From Sphagnum magellanicum (taxonomy: Eukaryota; Streptophyta; Sphagnopsida; Sphagnales; Sphagnaceae), in contig CM038907.1 in assembly GCA_021904315.1 (NCBI GenBank), positions 22,699,223-22,763,222 of the forward strand: 64,000 nt of DNA. Direction: 5' to 3'. A model generated the notes under the pieces. The model was not told the DNA's origin. It did not search any database and saw only the letters and a program-made list of their open reading frames with translations. This document shows, piece by piece, positions 24,901 to 37,655 of this stretch (position 1 is its first letter; each line of letters begins with the position of its first letter). Position numbers and translations under genes: made by a program.

Positions 24901-27560
24901 ATATAAGGTGAAAAATATTTACTGTTCATCTTAGACATTTCTTAGTTCACTAGGGTCTATTTAGATAAAATCCAAATGAGTTTTGCATGTTTATAATGTG
25001 ATTATTTAAGACATATTTGGAGTGATCTTTCACTTGTCTTTGGATTCATCTTCATGTAATCAATATTCTTAAAGAAGATTGCCAAGTTGTTTATGAAATG
25101 TCAAATATATCCAATCTTTGGCAGACATTATTAGTATGTAAAACTTGTTTGGTTGATAGGAAAATCATTAGTACAACAAAAATGTCTTCATTTTGACTAA
25201 GTTTTCCATATCTAAAAACCCAATGAATTGAACAATCTATAATCGTTTTAAAACATGCAATAGTTGAAAAAACATTCAATGACAATAAAAAGTAAATAAA
25301 GATATATTTGAACCACAACATCATTTTCATAATTGCAACCGAAATGTGTACATGAGCAAAACAAATATGTCAAACCTTGCAAGGAATATATCAAAAAGTT
25401 ATTATACAAATTTAGTACTTGATTATCATTCAACATGTTTTAGGTCCCAAATAAAACACATTTGATTTGTTATTTTCAACAATAGTAAAAAAAAAATTAT
25501 TAAAAAAAACATTATGGAAAATGATCGTGAATAACAAGCTTACATGACATTAATTGATCAAATTTAGGTTTTTAAAAAGTAAGTTTTGACCTACAATGCA
25601 ACTTTGCTTCCAAGAATTATTGCATGTTCCCAAACCTAGCATGTTTACCAAACTTCTTGACATCAAAACCACTAATCACATTCTCATGGAGTTGCTTTAA
25701 GATATCTATGTCAAAATTGTAATTTAATGCATGAAATTTTCATTGGTGCTATTTCTTCAATCTTTGGGCAATGCCACAAAGAAGCATTGGACATTAACAT
25801 TAGGATATCCTCTTGCATTTATGTGTTTGTTTACTTCCCAATGGTTTACAAACTCCTACATAGGCAAGGTTTAGGGACTTAGGTGAAATAAAGCGTTGAT
25901 GGATTGAAGTTTGTTTTAGAGTTTCTTTCATAAAAAAAATAGGAAACAACATGATAAGATGTCAAGAGAAAGTAGCTTGTGAACTTTGAGGCACATGTCA
26001 AAGTTTAAAACCATAACAATCATGCACCCCAAAGAAAGATCAATGGATTTGACAACATAAAGTAAAAATTGTGAACACCATTTTACATTACTATATTGTA
26101 AGAACAACTATTTGTGTTTTGGAGCAACCCACGTTCACACCTTGGGCAATATCTCATGCCTCACCTTTCTTACCTTGGAAAACAATCCTAGTAGTGTCAA
26201 TGATGGTGAAATTGGGGCAAAACACATATTATGTTTACATCACTATTGGTTTTATCAATATCCTAGAACATTTTTAGACATTCTTTAATCTTCACTTGGA
26301 TTGTTTCAACTATTATTGAAACAAACATAATGACTAGATTTTAGTCATGTGCGTCCTCCTTGAAAATTAGGAATGTAACCACTTTTAGAATCAACAACAA
26401 CTGGCAAGGTGGCCGCCATAAGCCTATACTAGTTTCCTAAAAACTCAATGTTCAACTACAAGGTAACAAATGTCGAAATAATTAAAGCACAAAATTTTAT
26501 ATATATATATATATATGATTCCAATAGTTTGGATTTGGAAACTTTGTTTAATTAGAGAAGATAGCAAAGCTCCAAAACACAAGGATTGTGCAAAATCCCC
26601 AAATAGAGGAAATTTCAAATCTAGAGACACAAATCATGAGATTGAATTTGAAAGAAAGCTTGATGGGTGTGTACATCCTCCACAATGAGACAAAAATGTT
26701 TTTCAATTGACAAGTTTTGAATGTTTCAACCAACATTTTTAACTCTTATGGAACTTTGTTTTGACACACTGTTGGTGGCATTGTTCCATTCAAATGGGAG
26801 GTGGAGCTTGACAAGCCATTGAAGGTGGATATATCATCTATTAATTATGAAGCCAACCTTGTCTTTCTCCTTTTATTGCTTGAAAATATAGCCATGAACA
26901 CATTTTTCTACTTTGGCAATCAATTTTGCATTTATGTAAAATTAATTTTAGGACCTAATCAATTCACATTGCAAACCCATGATCAACATCCATTTGGTTT
27001 ATGTCACAAGTAGGTGTTGCTACTACATTCTTCCTCTCACACCATTTTCAACATTAGTTTTGAACAATGGGAAAAAGAAAAAAGGTTTCTATGTCAAACA
27101 ACGTCACCTATTTTTGTTCACGAGTTCAAAACCAAGCTCATGATTGAGTTCAAAACTCAGTTCACAAATCACTCAATGATTACGTGTCAAAGAAATATTA
27201 TGATGACCCAACAATTAAATCATAAATTTTTTGCCATGGACATCTCAAATTTCCCAAATTTTGACATTATGGGGTCAAAATAGGTCGAAATCGTAGGTGA
27301 ACATTAAATTGCTTAATTAATCCACATTGGTTTGTCATAATCAAAATCAAATCATTTTTGACATTTTCACAAGTGTTAAAAAAAATAGTTTGATCTTGGA
27401 TGCCCCAAAATAAATCTTGAGATAGGCAATCAACAAAATGGTTGCCAACACAATTGCATTAAAAATGCAAATCATAGTAGAATTAAACAACCTCATGTTG
27501 AGTTGAGTTTTAGTATTTGATCAAAACTTTTTAGACTTGATGACTAACAACAAAGAAGAA
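21965..27560. other. AT-rich intergenic spacer
   Basis: Long, gene-poor, low-GC DNA with only short scattered frames on both strands and a TA microsatellite near 26498-26516. I see no conserved protein motif. Confidence 0.45.
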
Positions 27561-27632
27561 TGACAAAATGAATCTTACACTCAACGGATGGGTCTTACAC
27601 TAACTATAGTTTACTCATTAAGAGCGGGAGGA

Positions 27633-27663
27633 TCTTACACCCTACTATATAGTAGGTGTAAGA
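27633..27663. repeat. Near-perfect short palindrome
   Basis: The sequence tcttacaccctacta is followed by tatagtaggtgtaaga, forming a stem of about 14 bp with one bulged C. Related words (cttacact, gtaagacc, gtaaggtcc) recur in the surrounding 27570-27720, suggesting a decayed inverted-repeat element. No coding role is seen. Confidence 0.6.
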
Positions 27664-27989
27664 CCCTTCTATTTCAAGGAGTCAATGTAAGGTCCCTCTA
27701 CACCTACTCTTTAGGATCGCTCTAGAGGGCTTGCTCTTAGCTCTTAAGGCTTGTGATCTACATATGTTTAGGCCGATGATAAGGTCCTAGCATATTATGT
27801 AGGAATTTGTATTAATTGGTTGGGGGGCACTCCTAAAGGTCAAATTTGATTGGTCTATCATCACAAAAGAATATTTCACTTTGTGCACACCCCTAGAATA
27901 TAAATGAGTGCAAATTTAATGTTTCTCCCCTTTGGCTTTACTTGAATAAATAAATAAGTAGGTTACAAAAGTGAAGGATGATGTTCCCA

Positions 27990-28205
27990 TTAAGTGGAGT
28001 ACTATGTAAGAACAAGTTGGGGAAATATATGGGAACTTGGGGAACAAATTGGGGAATATTTCATTCAATATTAGTAGGAGCTTGGTGGGAACAGATTGAG
28101 AAGATATCGGGAACCATATGGAACACATTGGGAACTTCAGAATCTTTAAGAACAAAACCAAAAAAAAAGCCCTTTGGGGTGGGGAGGGGAGGGGAGGGGG
28201 GATGA
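27990..28205. repeat. Dispersed GGGAAC-rich repeat with terminal G-run
   Basis: Variants of ttggggaac / ttgggaac recur every 20-35 bases, and the block ends in a run of GGGGA units (about 28176-28201). A related block on the other strand lies at 48139-48330, sharing cccaatgtgttcc and a GGGGA run. It looks like a degenerate dispersed repeat; the G-run could form a G-quadruplex. Confidence 0.5.
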
Positions 28206-28269
28206 ATTCTGGAGGGGGGATGAATTCTGTTGGGGGGGGACATATGTGTCAGATGAATGTGCCATCAAT

Positions 28270-28767
28270 TTGCACACATGATTCTAGTAACATTGGTTTA
28301 TTATTATTATTATTATTATTTGTGGAAAATGTTGAAATTTTCCCTCCAAAAATTGCATTTTTTTTTTTTTCAAACAGCAAAATTTTGTGAAGGAAAAAAT
28401 AGAGAAATCTTTTATTAGCAAATTTAATAATTATTTGGTTTTTCAACATAATGGAATCTTCAAAAATCAATTAATTAGTTGACACACATGTGTTGAAGAT
28501 GCCCCTGTCCTACCAAGTGTATGTATGTATGTATGTATGTATGTATACATACATACATACACACACACACAAGGTAGTACCATGGCCAAGTTCAACATTA
28601 TAGTGTCAAATAATTATTTGATTTTTGAAGATTCCATTATGTTGAAAAATCAAATAATTCTTAAAATTTGCTAATAAAAGATTTCTCTATTTTTTTCCTT
28701 CACAAAATTTTGTTGTTTGAGAAAAAAAAATGCAATTTTTTGAGGGAAAATTTCAACATTTTCCACA

Positions 28768-28798
<31 letters not shown>

Positions 28799-28850
28799 GA
28801 CCTAATTAGTATGGAACTACTTGCAAGTTGCCATGGTACTAGGGTACATA
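28270..28850. mobile_element. Foldback (long inverted repeat) element
   Basis: The left arm (28299-28470) and right arm (28618-28798) are reverse complements with modest divergence. Each has an ATT/AAT trinucleotide run outside, then sequences around gtggaaaatgttgaaatttt, caaaattttgtgaaggaaaa and ttcaacataatggaatcttc. The centre is itself a GTAT/ATAC palindrome at about 28545. Pairing continues weakly outward to about 28250 and 28860. It lies about 500 bases upstream of the RABA5 start. Partial relatives occur at 51640-51870 and 60860-61050. Confidence 0.8.
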
Positions 28851-29135
28851 GGGTACATCTAACAAGAACTTAGTTAGTTGCAAAAAAAGAAGAAAGGGTA
28901 TAATTATGTAGTTTACCAATATTTTCATAAGTGGCGGTATTTTTGCTAGCAAATGAAGTGAAGTGAAGTGGGTTGGGGGGAGGGGGGTGTGGAAGATTTG
29001 CAGATCTTTTCCCTTGTTGCGTTGCAGCACCAGCTTCCGCACAAAGAAGCGCAGGCAAATCGGAGTCTTTCCACTAGCGTCGCATGGATCATCCCTGTTT
29101 TGATCAGAACTCTTCAGTTCAGAATCGCAAGCGAG

Positions 29136-29180
<45 letters not shown>

Positions 29181-29265
29181 ATTTGGTGCCGAATTTGGTC
29201 GAGATTTGAAGTTGTGAGCACTGTTTTTGTAGATCCGGTTTAGGAATTGAGTTCTTGTGGTGTTG

Positions 29266-29296
<31 letters not shown>

Positions 29297-29339
29297 GTTC
29301 TTTGTTTTGTTTTGTTTTGTTTTGGGGGTAGGGAGGGAA
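28851..29339 (+). promoter_or_regulatory. Upstream and 5' UTR region of RABA5 gene
   Basis: The region includes a GA microsatellite (about 29143-29179), a GGT run (about 29268-29289) and TTTTG repeats (about 29303-29324) just before the start codon. GA-rich tracts are common in plant 5' leaders. No TATA box can be fixed. A long minus-strand open frame here (28839-29786) runs through these repeats and antisense to the Rab exon, and is rejected as a shadow. Confidence 0.5.
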
Positions 29340-30814
29340 ATGGCAGCTTACCTTGATGATGATGAGGAGAGTAGCGAGGACTATCTGTTCAAGGTGGTGT
29401 TGATAGGGGACTCGGCCGTCGGCAAGTCCAATCTGCTTTCCAGATACGCACGCAACGAATTCAACTTGAATTCCAAAGCCACCATCGGTGTGGAGTTTCA
29501 GACTCAGAGTATGGAGATCGATGGCAAGGAGATCAAGGCTCAGATCTGGGACACTGCCGGTCAAGAGCGTTTCCGTGCTGTGACTTCCGCTTACTATAGG
29601 GGTGCTGTTGGTGCCCTCATTGTTTATGATATCAGTCGCAAAGCCACCTTCGACAATGTAGGTCGCTGGTTGGAAGAACTCAGAGGTACCATTGCATTTC
29701 CTTTCAACTGCACCCAAGTTGTTGTCACTCATCAAACAAAGAAAAAAATGAAAGAAAGAAGGAGACCGAGAACAAGATCCACCCAAGAGAAACTCTTTTT
29801 TTTCTTTCTTGGGGTGTTTCTTGTCTTAAGTGGAAGGAATGTGAAAAACTTCATTTTACAGACATTGGGTTGTTGCAATTTTTAGGCTTCAGGAAAACTG
29901 TAGTTTCAGATATCGAAGGAAAATGGAGACACGCTCAACTCTGGTAACAACAGATCACGCACTCCTAGATGCAGCAGTTTGAGAGAGAGAGGGGGGGAAG
30001 AAGAAGACCCATAAGAAACTCTCTTGGGGGGCGAGGGGGTTGGGTCTTTCTTGTCTTTACTAGAAGGAATGTGAAAAACTTCATTTTACAGACATTGGGT
30101 CGATACAATTTTTATGCTTCAGGAAAAATGTAGTTTCAGATATTGAAGGAAAATGGAGACACACCCAACTCTGGTAACAGTAGGTCGTGCACTCCTAGAT
30201 GCAGCAGTTTTCATCTTCAGTTCTATATAATGCAAAATGCTGAAAGATGGAGGGAGGGAGAGACCTGACCAACCAGTTAGGGCATGACTTCACACCCCAA
30301 CTCGTTCTTGTCTCTCTCTCCCCTCCTCCCTTCAGCTTAATTCACAATTATGAATTCCAGTTTGTCAATTTCAAAAAAAAAAAAGTCCATCTGCAAAGAC
30401 AAAACCCATGTTGTCATGCATTCATTCATTACCATTGCTGAGAATGAAGTGGTGTAGTGTTCATTGGCTATGTTGTTGATGTTATTTGCAGTGCATTCGG
30501 ATGCGAGTGTTGTTGTGATGCTTGTGGGAAACAAATGTGACCTCGACAGTAGACGGGAGGTGACAAAAGAAGAGGCCACAGCTGTTGCAGAGAAAGAGAA
30601 CCTGTCTTTCATTGAGACTTCAGCCATGAATGCCACCAATGTGGTTGATGCCTTCCAGACAGTTGTGAAGGAGATCTACAAAATAGTTAGTAAGAAACCC
30701 CTCCTCACATCTTCGGTCTCCATGAAGTCCAATACTGTTCTTGGCAGCAGTCAAAGGTTGGCAGGTCTTGATGCTGCACATCCAAGAAAAACTGGTTGCT
30801 GCACAACTGCTTGA
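29340..30814 (+). CDS. RABA5: Rab11/RABA5-type small GTPase; two exons
   Basis: This is a membrane-traffic GTPase of the plant RABA (Rab11) group, acting in trans-Golgi, endosome and cell-surface transport. Exons 29340-29685 and 30492-30814 (GT-AG, phase 1) encode 222 residues. Motifs: P-loop GDSAVGKS (23-30), switch I ATIGVEF (47-53), DTAGQE (71-76), NKCD (129-132) and ETSA (157-160). The C-terminus ends GCCTTA with Cys218 and Cys219 for geranylgeranyl anchors. [12 protein letters not shown] followed by [11 protein letters not shown] is typical of the RABA5 subgroup rather than RABA1, 2 or 4. The acidic N-terminus ([10 protein letters not shown]) fits too. The start is the ATG after the G/T-rich leader; an upstream in-frame start would add only leader-derived residues. 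All motifs are intact. Confidence 0.95.
29781..30211. repeat. Tandem duplication of about 230 bp inside RABA5 intron
   Basis: Two head-to-tail copies (about 29781-30006 and 30007-30211) share long stretches such as gaatgtgaaaaacttcattt and ctcctagatgcagcagttt, offset by about 230 bases, with a few substitutions. Both lie wholly in the intron (29686-30491). Confidence 0.88.
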
Positions 30815-33800
30815 CACTGGCAAAATGTTACACATGATTGGTTGATCTCCATATTGGATATAAAAGTACATGCCGGATTACTTGACATATCTCTCCAGAG
30901 CTGAGAATTGGTGCACTGAGCACAACATAGGTTTACAACATAGGGTTTTTTGTCAAATCCTTTTTGAAGTCATGTGCATGAACTGTGAGTTTGTGATAGA
31001 TTGTAGGTGAAGCAAGATTATGAATGCAATCTTATTATGAACTGATCATGAGAGATGCAATCACTAGTACCCATTTGTGCTGAATTGACTATTGCCTTGG
31101 CTTTAGAGTGAGATGTGATTTGATGAAGTCTGTCTCCAGCAATCTATGCTTCTCATAGTTGCCTAAATGGGGCCTCAAGGAGATCAGTTGTAGTGATTTT
31201 GGAGACAATTGACATGATCTCTTGCCCAAGGTTGGCTGCCTTCTACCAATCCCAAACCCTATGTGTGCCACTTTCTTGCATGGATGTTTAATTTCTTATT
31301 GGAGTTCTTAGGCATATGCCGTGCCATTGATCTCTTACCTGAGGTCTTTTTCCTGCCTAAACCCTAGTTTGTGTCAGTTTCTCTACATGGGTGGATTTGA
31401 TTGGGTCTGGGCATGTGATCAGCTGGTCAATAACAGCAGGGTCACTGATTCTGGGCAGAATGAGACATATCTTTATTGCTGCTCAAGAGCAGTGTCTGGG
31501 TCCATTTTGAACAAGTTTGCCTGGAGAGATCCAAGATTGAATTGCACGGCCAATGATAGAGCTTCATTACAAGAATTTTGGTTGACAGAGGTGATGGTCT
31601 AGGTTTAGGCCTGCTGTGTGTTTTGCTTAGGTGATTTGTGAAAGGGGATTGTGTCAGTGTTTGGGGGTGGTGGGAGGTGGAGAAGGTGTGTGCGTGTTGG
31701 CTGATCAGCAACATGCATATTGAGACATGGAGATTTGAGGCTGTCCAGCATCTGGGCATGGATGGGTACATTGCATTCCCTTTACCTTTGCATGGTTTTT
31801 TCTCTGATGTCACATATGCATAAAATTCGAGGTTCTTCATCTCACTATATATCAGCCTTTGAGTTCCCCAACAAATAGATTGCACACAACATGATTTTCA
31901 GTCTTTTCTTCATCTGATTGTATGCGATGGCCTGTTCAAATTTCTGCCAACATTAGGTCATTCCAGTGCATATTGATCTAACCTCTACAACCATCAAAGG
32001 GAGATGACAGTGTGCTCTCTGGGATGAATGAAGTAAGAGGTAGCCAGGGGTTTTGTGGGAATGAGTGCTAGTAGCAAAGCTCTATTGTACATGGTGTGAA
32101 GCAATCAGGTGCCGGTGGATCCAAAATTTGGGATGGTAAAAGGTGCTCCTAATGTTTGTTCTTCTGGATTGGTACATGCCTTTCAACTGGCTCCACACCA
32201 ACTCTGAGATTATGTCCTTTGTTTACTCTGCACCCACAGGTAGACAGGTATTACTTGAGAATGGCTTCTCCAGTTCATGTTTCAAATTTTTTGCTCCAAA
32301 TTTTTGTGTTTGAAATATTTGTCATCCTGTGACCTTTGCACAATGGCTATGATTCCAGCCATTTCCCAATGTTTGTTGATCCCCATCATGGTCATGAATG
32401 TTATTTCTTTCAGATCTGGATAGCCTTGCAAGACCTAGTTTGATTGAATATGTTTCTATAGAGGTATTGAAGGGCTTTTTCTTCTGACCTAGCTTTGGAG
32501 GAAGCTATTGAGAAAGGTTCAAAAAGTTTGTCAATAAACAAGAAGAGCTTCTAGGAGTTCAAGGAATCTTGAGTGAATGGAAAACCAAAGTTCTTGTTTT
32601 TTGTTTAGAGGACCTGTTATCTCACCATCTTACATGCCTCTTCTCAATCTTCTGTTTCTGTTCTTTGTCATTACAGTTTCTTTCTTTGGTGGGTAAAAAA
32701 CTCTATGTTTCTTCAGTTTTTTTTGAGCTTAATTCTTCCAATGGTGCAATTTATTGAAGCATTGTTTTACACCTACTCTATTCTTCGTCAGAGATTATCG
32801 CTCCTCCTTAGGTATGATCCTTTTGTCCCACCCGGACTTTCCAGACTTTGAGAATTATTATATGTAAATAGACAAAGAGGTTTTTGTGTGATGTCTTTGA
32901 CAAACATACTCAACTAGAGTATGCAGGTATTGATATGATCCGTATCCCTCATATTCATCCCAGTATCTTTATTATTGCTGAGTTGGTTGCTATCAATTTA
33001 GTTAGTTTTGCAGGTTCTCAAGGCTTTGCAGTTCTAAAGTGTGGTTTGATTCTCAGATGGTCAGTCTCATTATTCTTCCTCTGAAGAATAAAGGCTACAC
33101 TCTAAAGATCCTTTTGAAGAGGATTGCTCAATAAAGAGGATTTTCTTTTTGGAATTTCAGTGTTTGGAGTTTTTTGTATGATTAAATACTATAGTTTTAT
33201 AAGTGGGGAGCTTTTCCTTTGAAACCCACTTGGTCTTTATTTGCCTTCTCCTTTTAGTTTGCTATGGTCTGTTCGTTCTTGCTCATGTGCTTCCTGTTTT
33301 GCTTTTTCTTTTCTCCCCCTTCCTTCCCTCATGCTGTTTAGTCCTTGGGTCGTTGTACTAACAACCACTGCTTTACACGGCCATGGAAGGCACCTTGAGG
33401 GGGTTGTAGCTAGTGTATCATGTTTGAGTCTTCTCATTGCTTTTGAACTTGAGATAGAAACTCGATATGCAGGCAGGCTACTGGTTACATCTACGTATAC
33501 CCATCATGTGAAATTGATGAAGTTACCAGTGAAGTTGTGGTAGAAAAAATAGCTATCATACATAGTACTGTTGATGGTCAATGAACAAGTGACAGATTGT
33601 TGTTGTTGTTGTTGATGATGATTTTATAGTTCATTTTGAACTACATTCGTCTGTTCTATGTATTTCTTCTTTTCACTGTTTTTTAGTTCTCATCTAGAGT
33701 TTTTCACTTCATTCTGATTACTTTTAATCATCACTACGGAGATTTTGTTGATACCTACTAATGAGAGTTATATTAGTCTCTCTAACCGATGGAACATTCT

Positions 33801-34318
33801 TGAAACAGATTTGTTTTCCATTTAGAGCTTTGTTTATGTGATTTTTGTGTCTCTTCACATTTCTTGGTTCTTTTTTCAGTGTAAGGAAGAACAAAAGTTG
33901 TGTCCTAAAATATTAACAACTACATATCTGATCAATAATGTAGTAGATGATGATGAGAAAGGTCAAAAAGCACTGATGGCACAATTGTGTCTATCCCCCC
34001 ACTACTTGCCACTTCTTTAGGACAAATTTGTATGGAGAAAACTATAGATGAGCATGGTTGATCAGGCAGCAAAAGAAGCTTATATAGCTGCTAGCTGCCA
34101 TGGATTTGAATCCATTTTGAAAAGCGCAGCTCGGAAGGAAAAGCAACTTGAAAAGGTTTTTGAAGAAAAATGCTAAACACAAAAGAAGCCCCAAAATACA
34201 CTTTTGTTGTGCATCAAAATAGCAATGTATCATCAATGCACCATATTTCGTCATGCATTATGTTATCATGCATTATGGTATGTCATCAACATAAATCCTA
34301 TGGTACATATGAAACCTT
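30815..34318. other. RABA5 3' flank and intergenic DNA
   Basis: The first few hundred bases are probably the RABA5 3' UTR. Beyond that I identify no gene. Two stretches look mildly exon-like but match no family I know: 32884-33084 (plus) and 33870-34175 (plus, one internal stop, lysine/glutamate-rich end). No transposase or reverse transcriptase motif is seen. Confidence 0.4.
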
Positions 34319-35690
34319 GACACCTGATATACATTTAACATCACTTTTTAATCATAACTAACTATAATTTATCATATGTTTTTTTATACACCAAGGATTT
34401 ATTGATACATTAAGGATTCGTTCAAACATTAAGGATTTTAATCCATCTAACCATAGAAAGAGCAAAGAATTTTTTCAAAATAGATGGACAAGAGGTTGTC
34501 ACATTTCCAAGTTTATAGATAAGGTAAAAAAAATTGTTAATTTAATAAAAAAGCCCATTAATCTACTATCAACACATGATGTGAGCAGTACATTGAATAT
34601 ATTAATAATGTATTTTCACATTTGAGAATTAAATCTTACAGATGAAAAATTGACACCTAATATACATTTACCATCATTTTTCAATTATAATGAATTATTA
34701 TCAACCATATGTTATTGATAGATTAATGATCTATTGATACATTGAAGATCTTTGATACACTAAGGGTTTTATAACATGTCTAAATATAGAAAGAATGTTT
34801 TTTCTTTCAAATAGATGGACTAGAGGTTACCACATTTACAAGTTTATGGGTAATGTAAAACGATTGTTAAAATAATAAAAAACCATTAATCTACTTTCAA
34901 GATGTGATGTAAATAATACATTGAGTGTAATATAAACATATTTTCACATGAAAAATAAACCTTACATATGAAAATTTGACACCTAGTATACATTTACCAT
35001 TAGTTTTTTATTATAACCAATTATTATTAACCATATGTTATTAATAGACTAAAAATTGATTGATACATTAATTATCTTTTAATGCATTAAAGATCATTTG
35101 ATACAATAAGGCTTTTTCAACTCATTTAAACATACCAAAAGCAACATTTTTTTCAAAATAGATGGACAAAAGGTTGCCATACTTCCAATTTTATAGGTAA
35201 GGTAAAACAACCATTAATTTAGTAAAAAAACCATTAATCTACTAAATCGAAATGTAATGTGAGAAATACATTGAATATATTACAAACATATTTTCACAGT
35301 TGAGAAATAAACCTTACATATGAAAACTTGACATCTAGTATACATTTATCATTAATTTTTTGATTATAACTAACTATTATTAACCATATGTTATTAATAC
35401 ACTAAAGATTTATTGAGACATTAATGATCTATTGATACATTGAAGATATTTTGGTACACTAAGGATATATTAACCCATCTTAACATAGAAAGAGTAGGTA
35501 ATTTTCCAAAATAAACAAACAAAAGGTTGCCTCATTTTGAAGTGTATGGGTAAATTAAAAAATTAATTAATTTAATTGAAACGTGCCACTACGCTACTAA
35601 CATGTGGTGTGAACAATACATTGAGTGTATTATTAGTATTTGACATTTGAAAAAAAAATCTTTGCATATGGGGAGAAATTGACATGTTTT
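34319..35690. repeat. Satellite-like tandem array, units of about 330-350 bp, four copies
   Basis: The anchor word acacctaatatacatttacc and its variants occur at 34319, 34651, 34979, 35331 and, weakly, 35681, giving units of about 332, 328, 352 and 350 bases. Each unit also contains gatggacaagaggttg-like and ttgatacattaaggat-like segments in the same order. The copies are substantially diverged. The array is AT-rich and non-coding. Confidence 0.85.
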
Positions 35691-37175
35691 ACACATTTCC
35701 AACCACTTTTTTACTTTAAATAATTGATATTTGCATTTTTTCAGTCTGTTATAAATATTTGTTGAACTTTCAATGAGGATTATTTTACAAATTAGAGTCT
35801 TGGGTCACATTTTGAATGAACACCAAGGTTTCAACACAAGCTTGTTACCTTGTTAATCCGAGGCTTGATTACAACTTTGAATAACTTGATGGTGATTTAA
35901 TCATATCTTGTTGGAGAAAGATGCATTGCAATACAACATTCAAAAAAGTAAGCATCAAGTAGGTTTTTTATATTGTCATTGCATTCCTATAATAGTTGTG
36001 GATTTTGGTCCTTTGTAGGTGACATCAATTGCCTTCCCATCAATGAAATATTTGACATCTTTGGAAAACTTGAAATAGATCAATAAAAGTTGTCAATTAA
36101 ACATTGTGCAATAGTGATACATGGCATTACTCTATATATAACACAACCAAATATTATTTCCAACAATAAAGTGATACATTGAAACAAAAAAAGTTAATAA
36201 CAAAACATGGAGATAGAATCATAGACTCAATTAAAAAGATGAAAATATGGAATAACAAATGCTACTATGTGGTAAATTGGTCATGTGGGATAACTTTTGC
36301 AAATTGGTGGAAAGAACAAATGTAAATGCCATTGACCCAATAACTACTAGCAACATGAAACTAACCATGAAAAAATTTGAGAAAGTGTGAGCAAATATGT
36401 TGTAGACATGTAAATAACATTATTTGTATGGTAGTAGCCACCTACATATTGGGTCCTAATTTCACCGAAATTAAAGACAAAATGAGAAGTCATGATGAAA
36501 ACATTACAAAGGGAAAAAAAAAGGTGACCAAGCAATTTTTCAACTTATCCCATGCACCTTTGAATCAAATAGGACTAGTTATGATCAAGCATTATCATTG
36601 GACACAAACAACACATTGAAGATTATTGGTTCACACTTTCGAACACATTTCAATTTCCTTGACACGTTCAATATCTTGAAGAAATTTATGTTGACAAGTG
36701 CAAACTTGGGAAAATGAATTTACATGTTTCATGAGAAGTATGCTAGAATTAAGACATATATGAAAGAATATAACATTCAAAGAAAAATGTTACAGAAAAT
36801 GATCAAAGTGAAATTGATTTTAATCCTAATGTCATCATGTCAAATTGCAATCTTGACTAGGTAAAAGAATGAACGTGAATGTAGATTAGAGAGAAGGTTT
36901 CAATTCAAATTATAGGATATGAAACTTCCTTGCAAGACTAATTCACATTTTCTAGAACCAAAAATGACTAATCTAGCAATCAAGATTAACATTTTCTAGC
37001 TTGTTGGAACTACTTCATGAGTAGTTCCAAATGGTTGTGGTCCCTTAGCACAAGGCTTACTTTTACAATTGCTATAATACAATTCATTTCAAACTTCAAT
37101 TGGTATAAAGGAGAATAGTATGGCAACAATTAAAATACATCCCTAAAAACTTTTGTTACGATATAATACGCAAAA
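35691..37175. other. AT-rich intergenic spacer
   Basis: No supported gene. The paired frames near 36347-36619 lie on opposite strands over the same DNA and show no family signature. Confidence 0.45.
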
Positions 37176-37655
37176 TGCCAAGTATGTATCAACAAAATGC
37201 CATAAACACATATGTTAAGTACGTATCAATCAAAATGTTACATACTTACCATACAATGCAATTTGTCACAATACTATACCATACAATTGCATATCAACAA
37301 AATATTACAAAATATTATGCCCTACTATGCATATCCAAAATGCTAAAAACAAGTATGTATCAACAAAATGCCAAAAACACATATGCCAAGTATGTATCAA
37401 TCAAACTGTTCCATACTTGCTATGCAATGCAATCTATAGCAATATTATGCCATATCATTGCATATCAACAAATATTGTAAAATATTGTAGCAATACTATG
37501 ACATACTATGCATATCAACAAAATGCTAGAAACACATATGCCAAGTATGTATTAATCAAAATGTTGCATACATGTGCAATGAAATTTATAACAATATTAT
37601 GCCATATTATTGCATATCAACAAAATATTGCAAAATATTGTAGCAATATTACATG
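37176..37655. repeat. Tandem array of about 155-170 bp units, three copies
   Basis: Units containing atatgccaagtatgtatcaa (near 37211, 37381 and 37535) alternate with smaller catatcaacaaaat subunits, giving a higher-order repeat. The listed open frames over this array are by-products of the repeat. Confidence 0.82.

Noticed and set aside
28839-29786. 315-residue minus-strand open frame
   Set aside because: It runs antisense to the RABA5 first exon and through the GA, GGT and TTTTG repeats, which yield runs of Ser-Leu and Pro; no family signature is seen, so it is a shadow.
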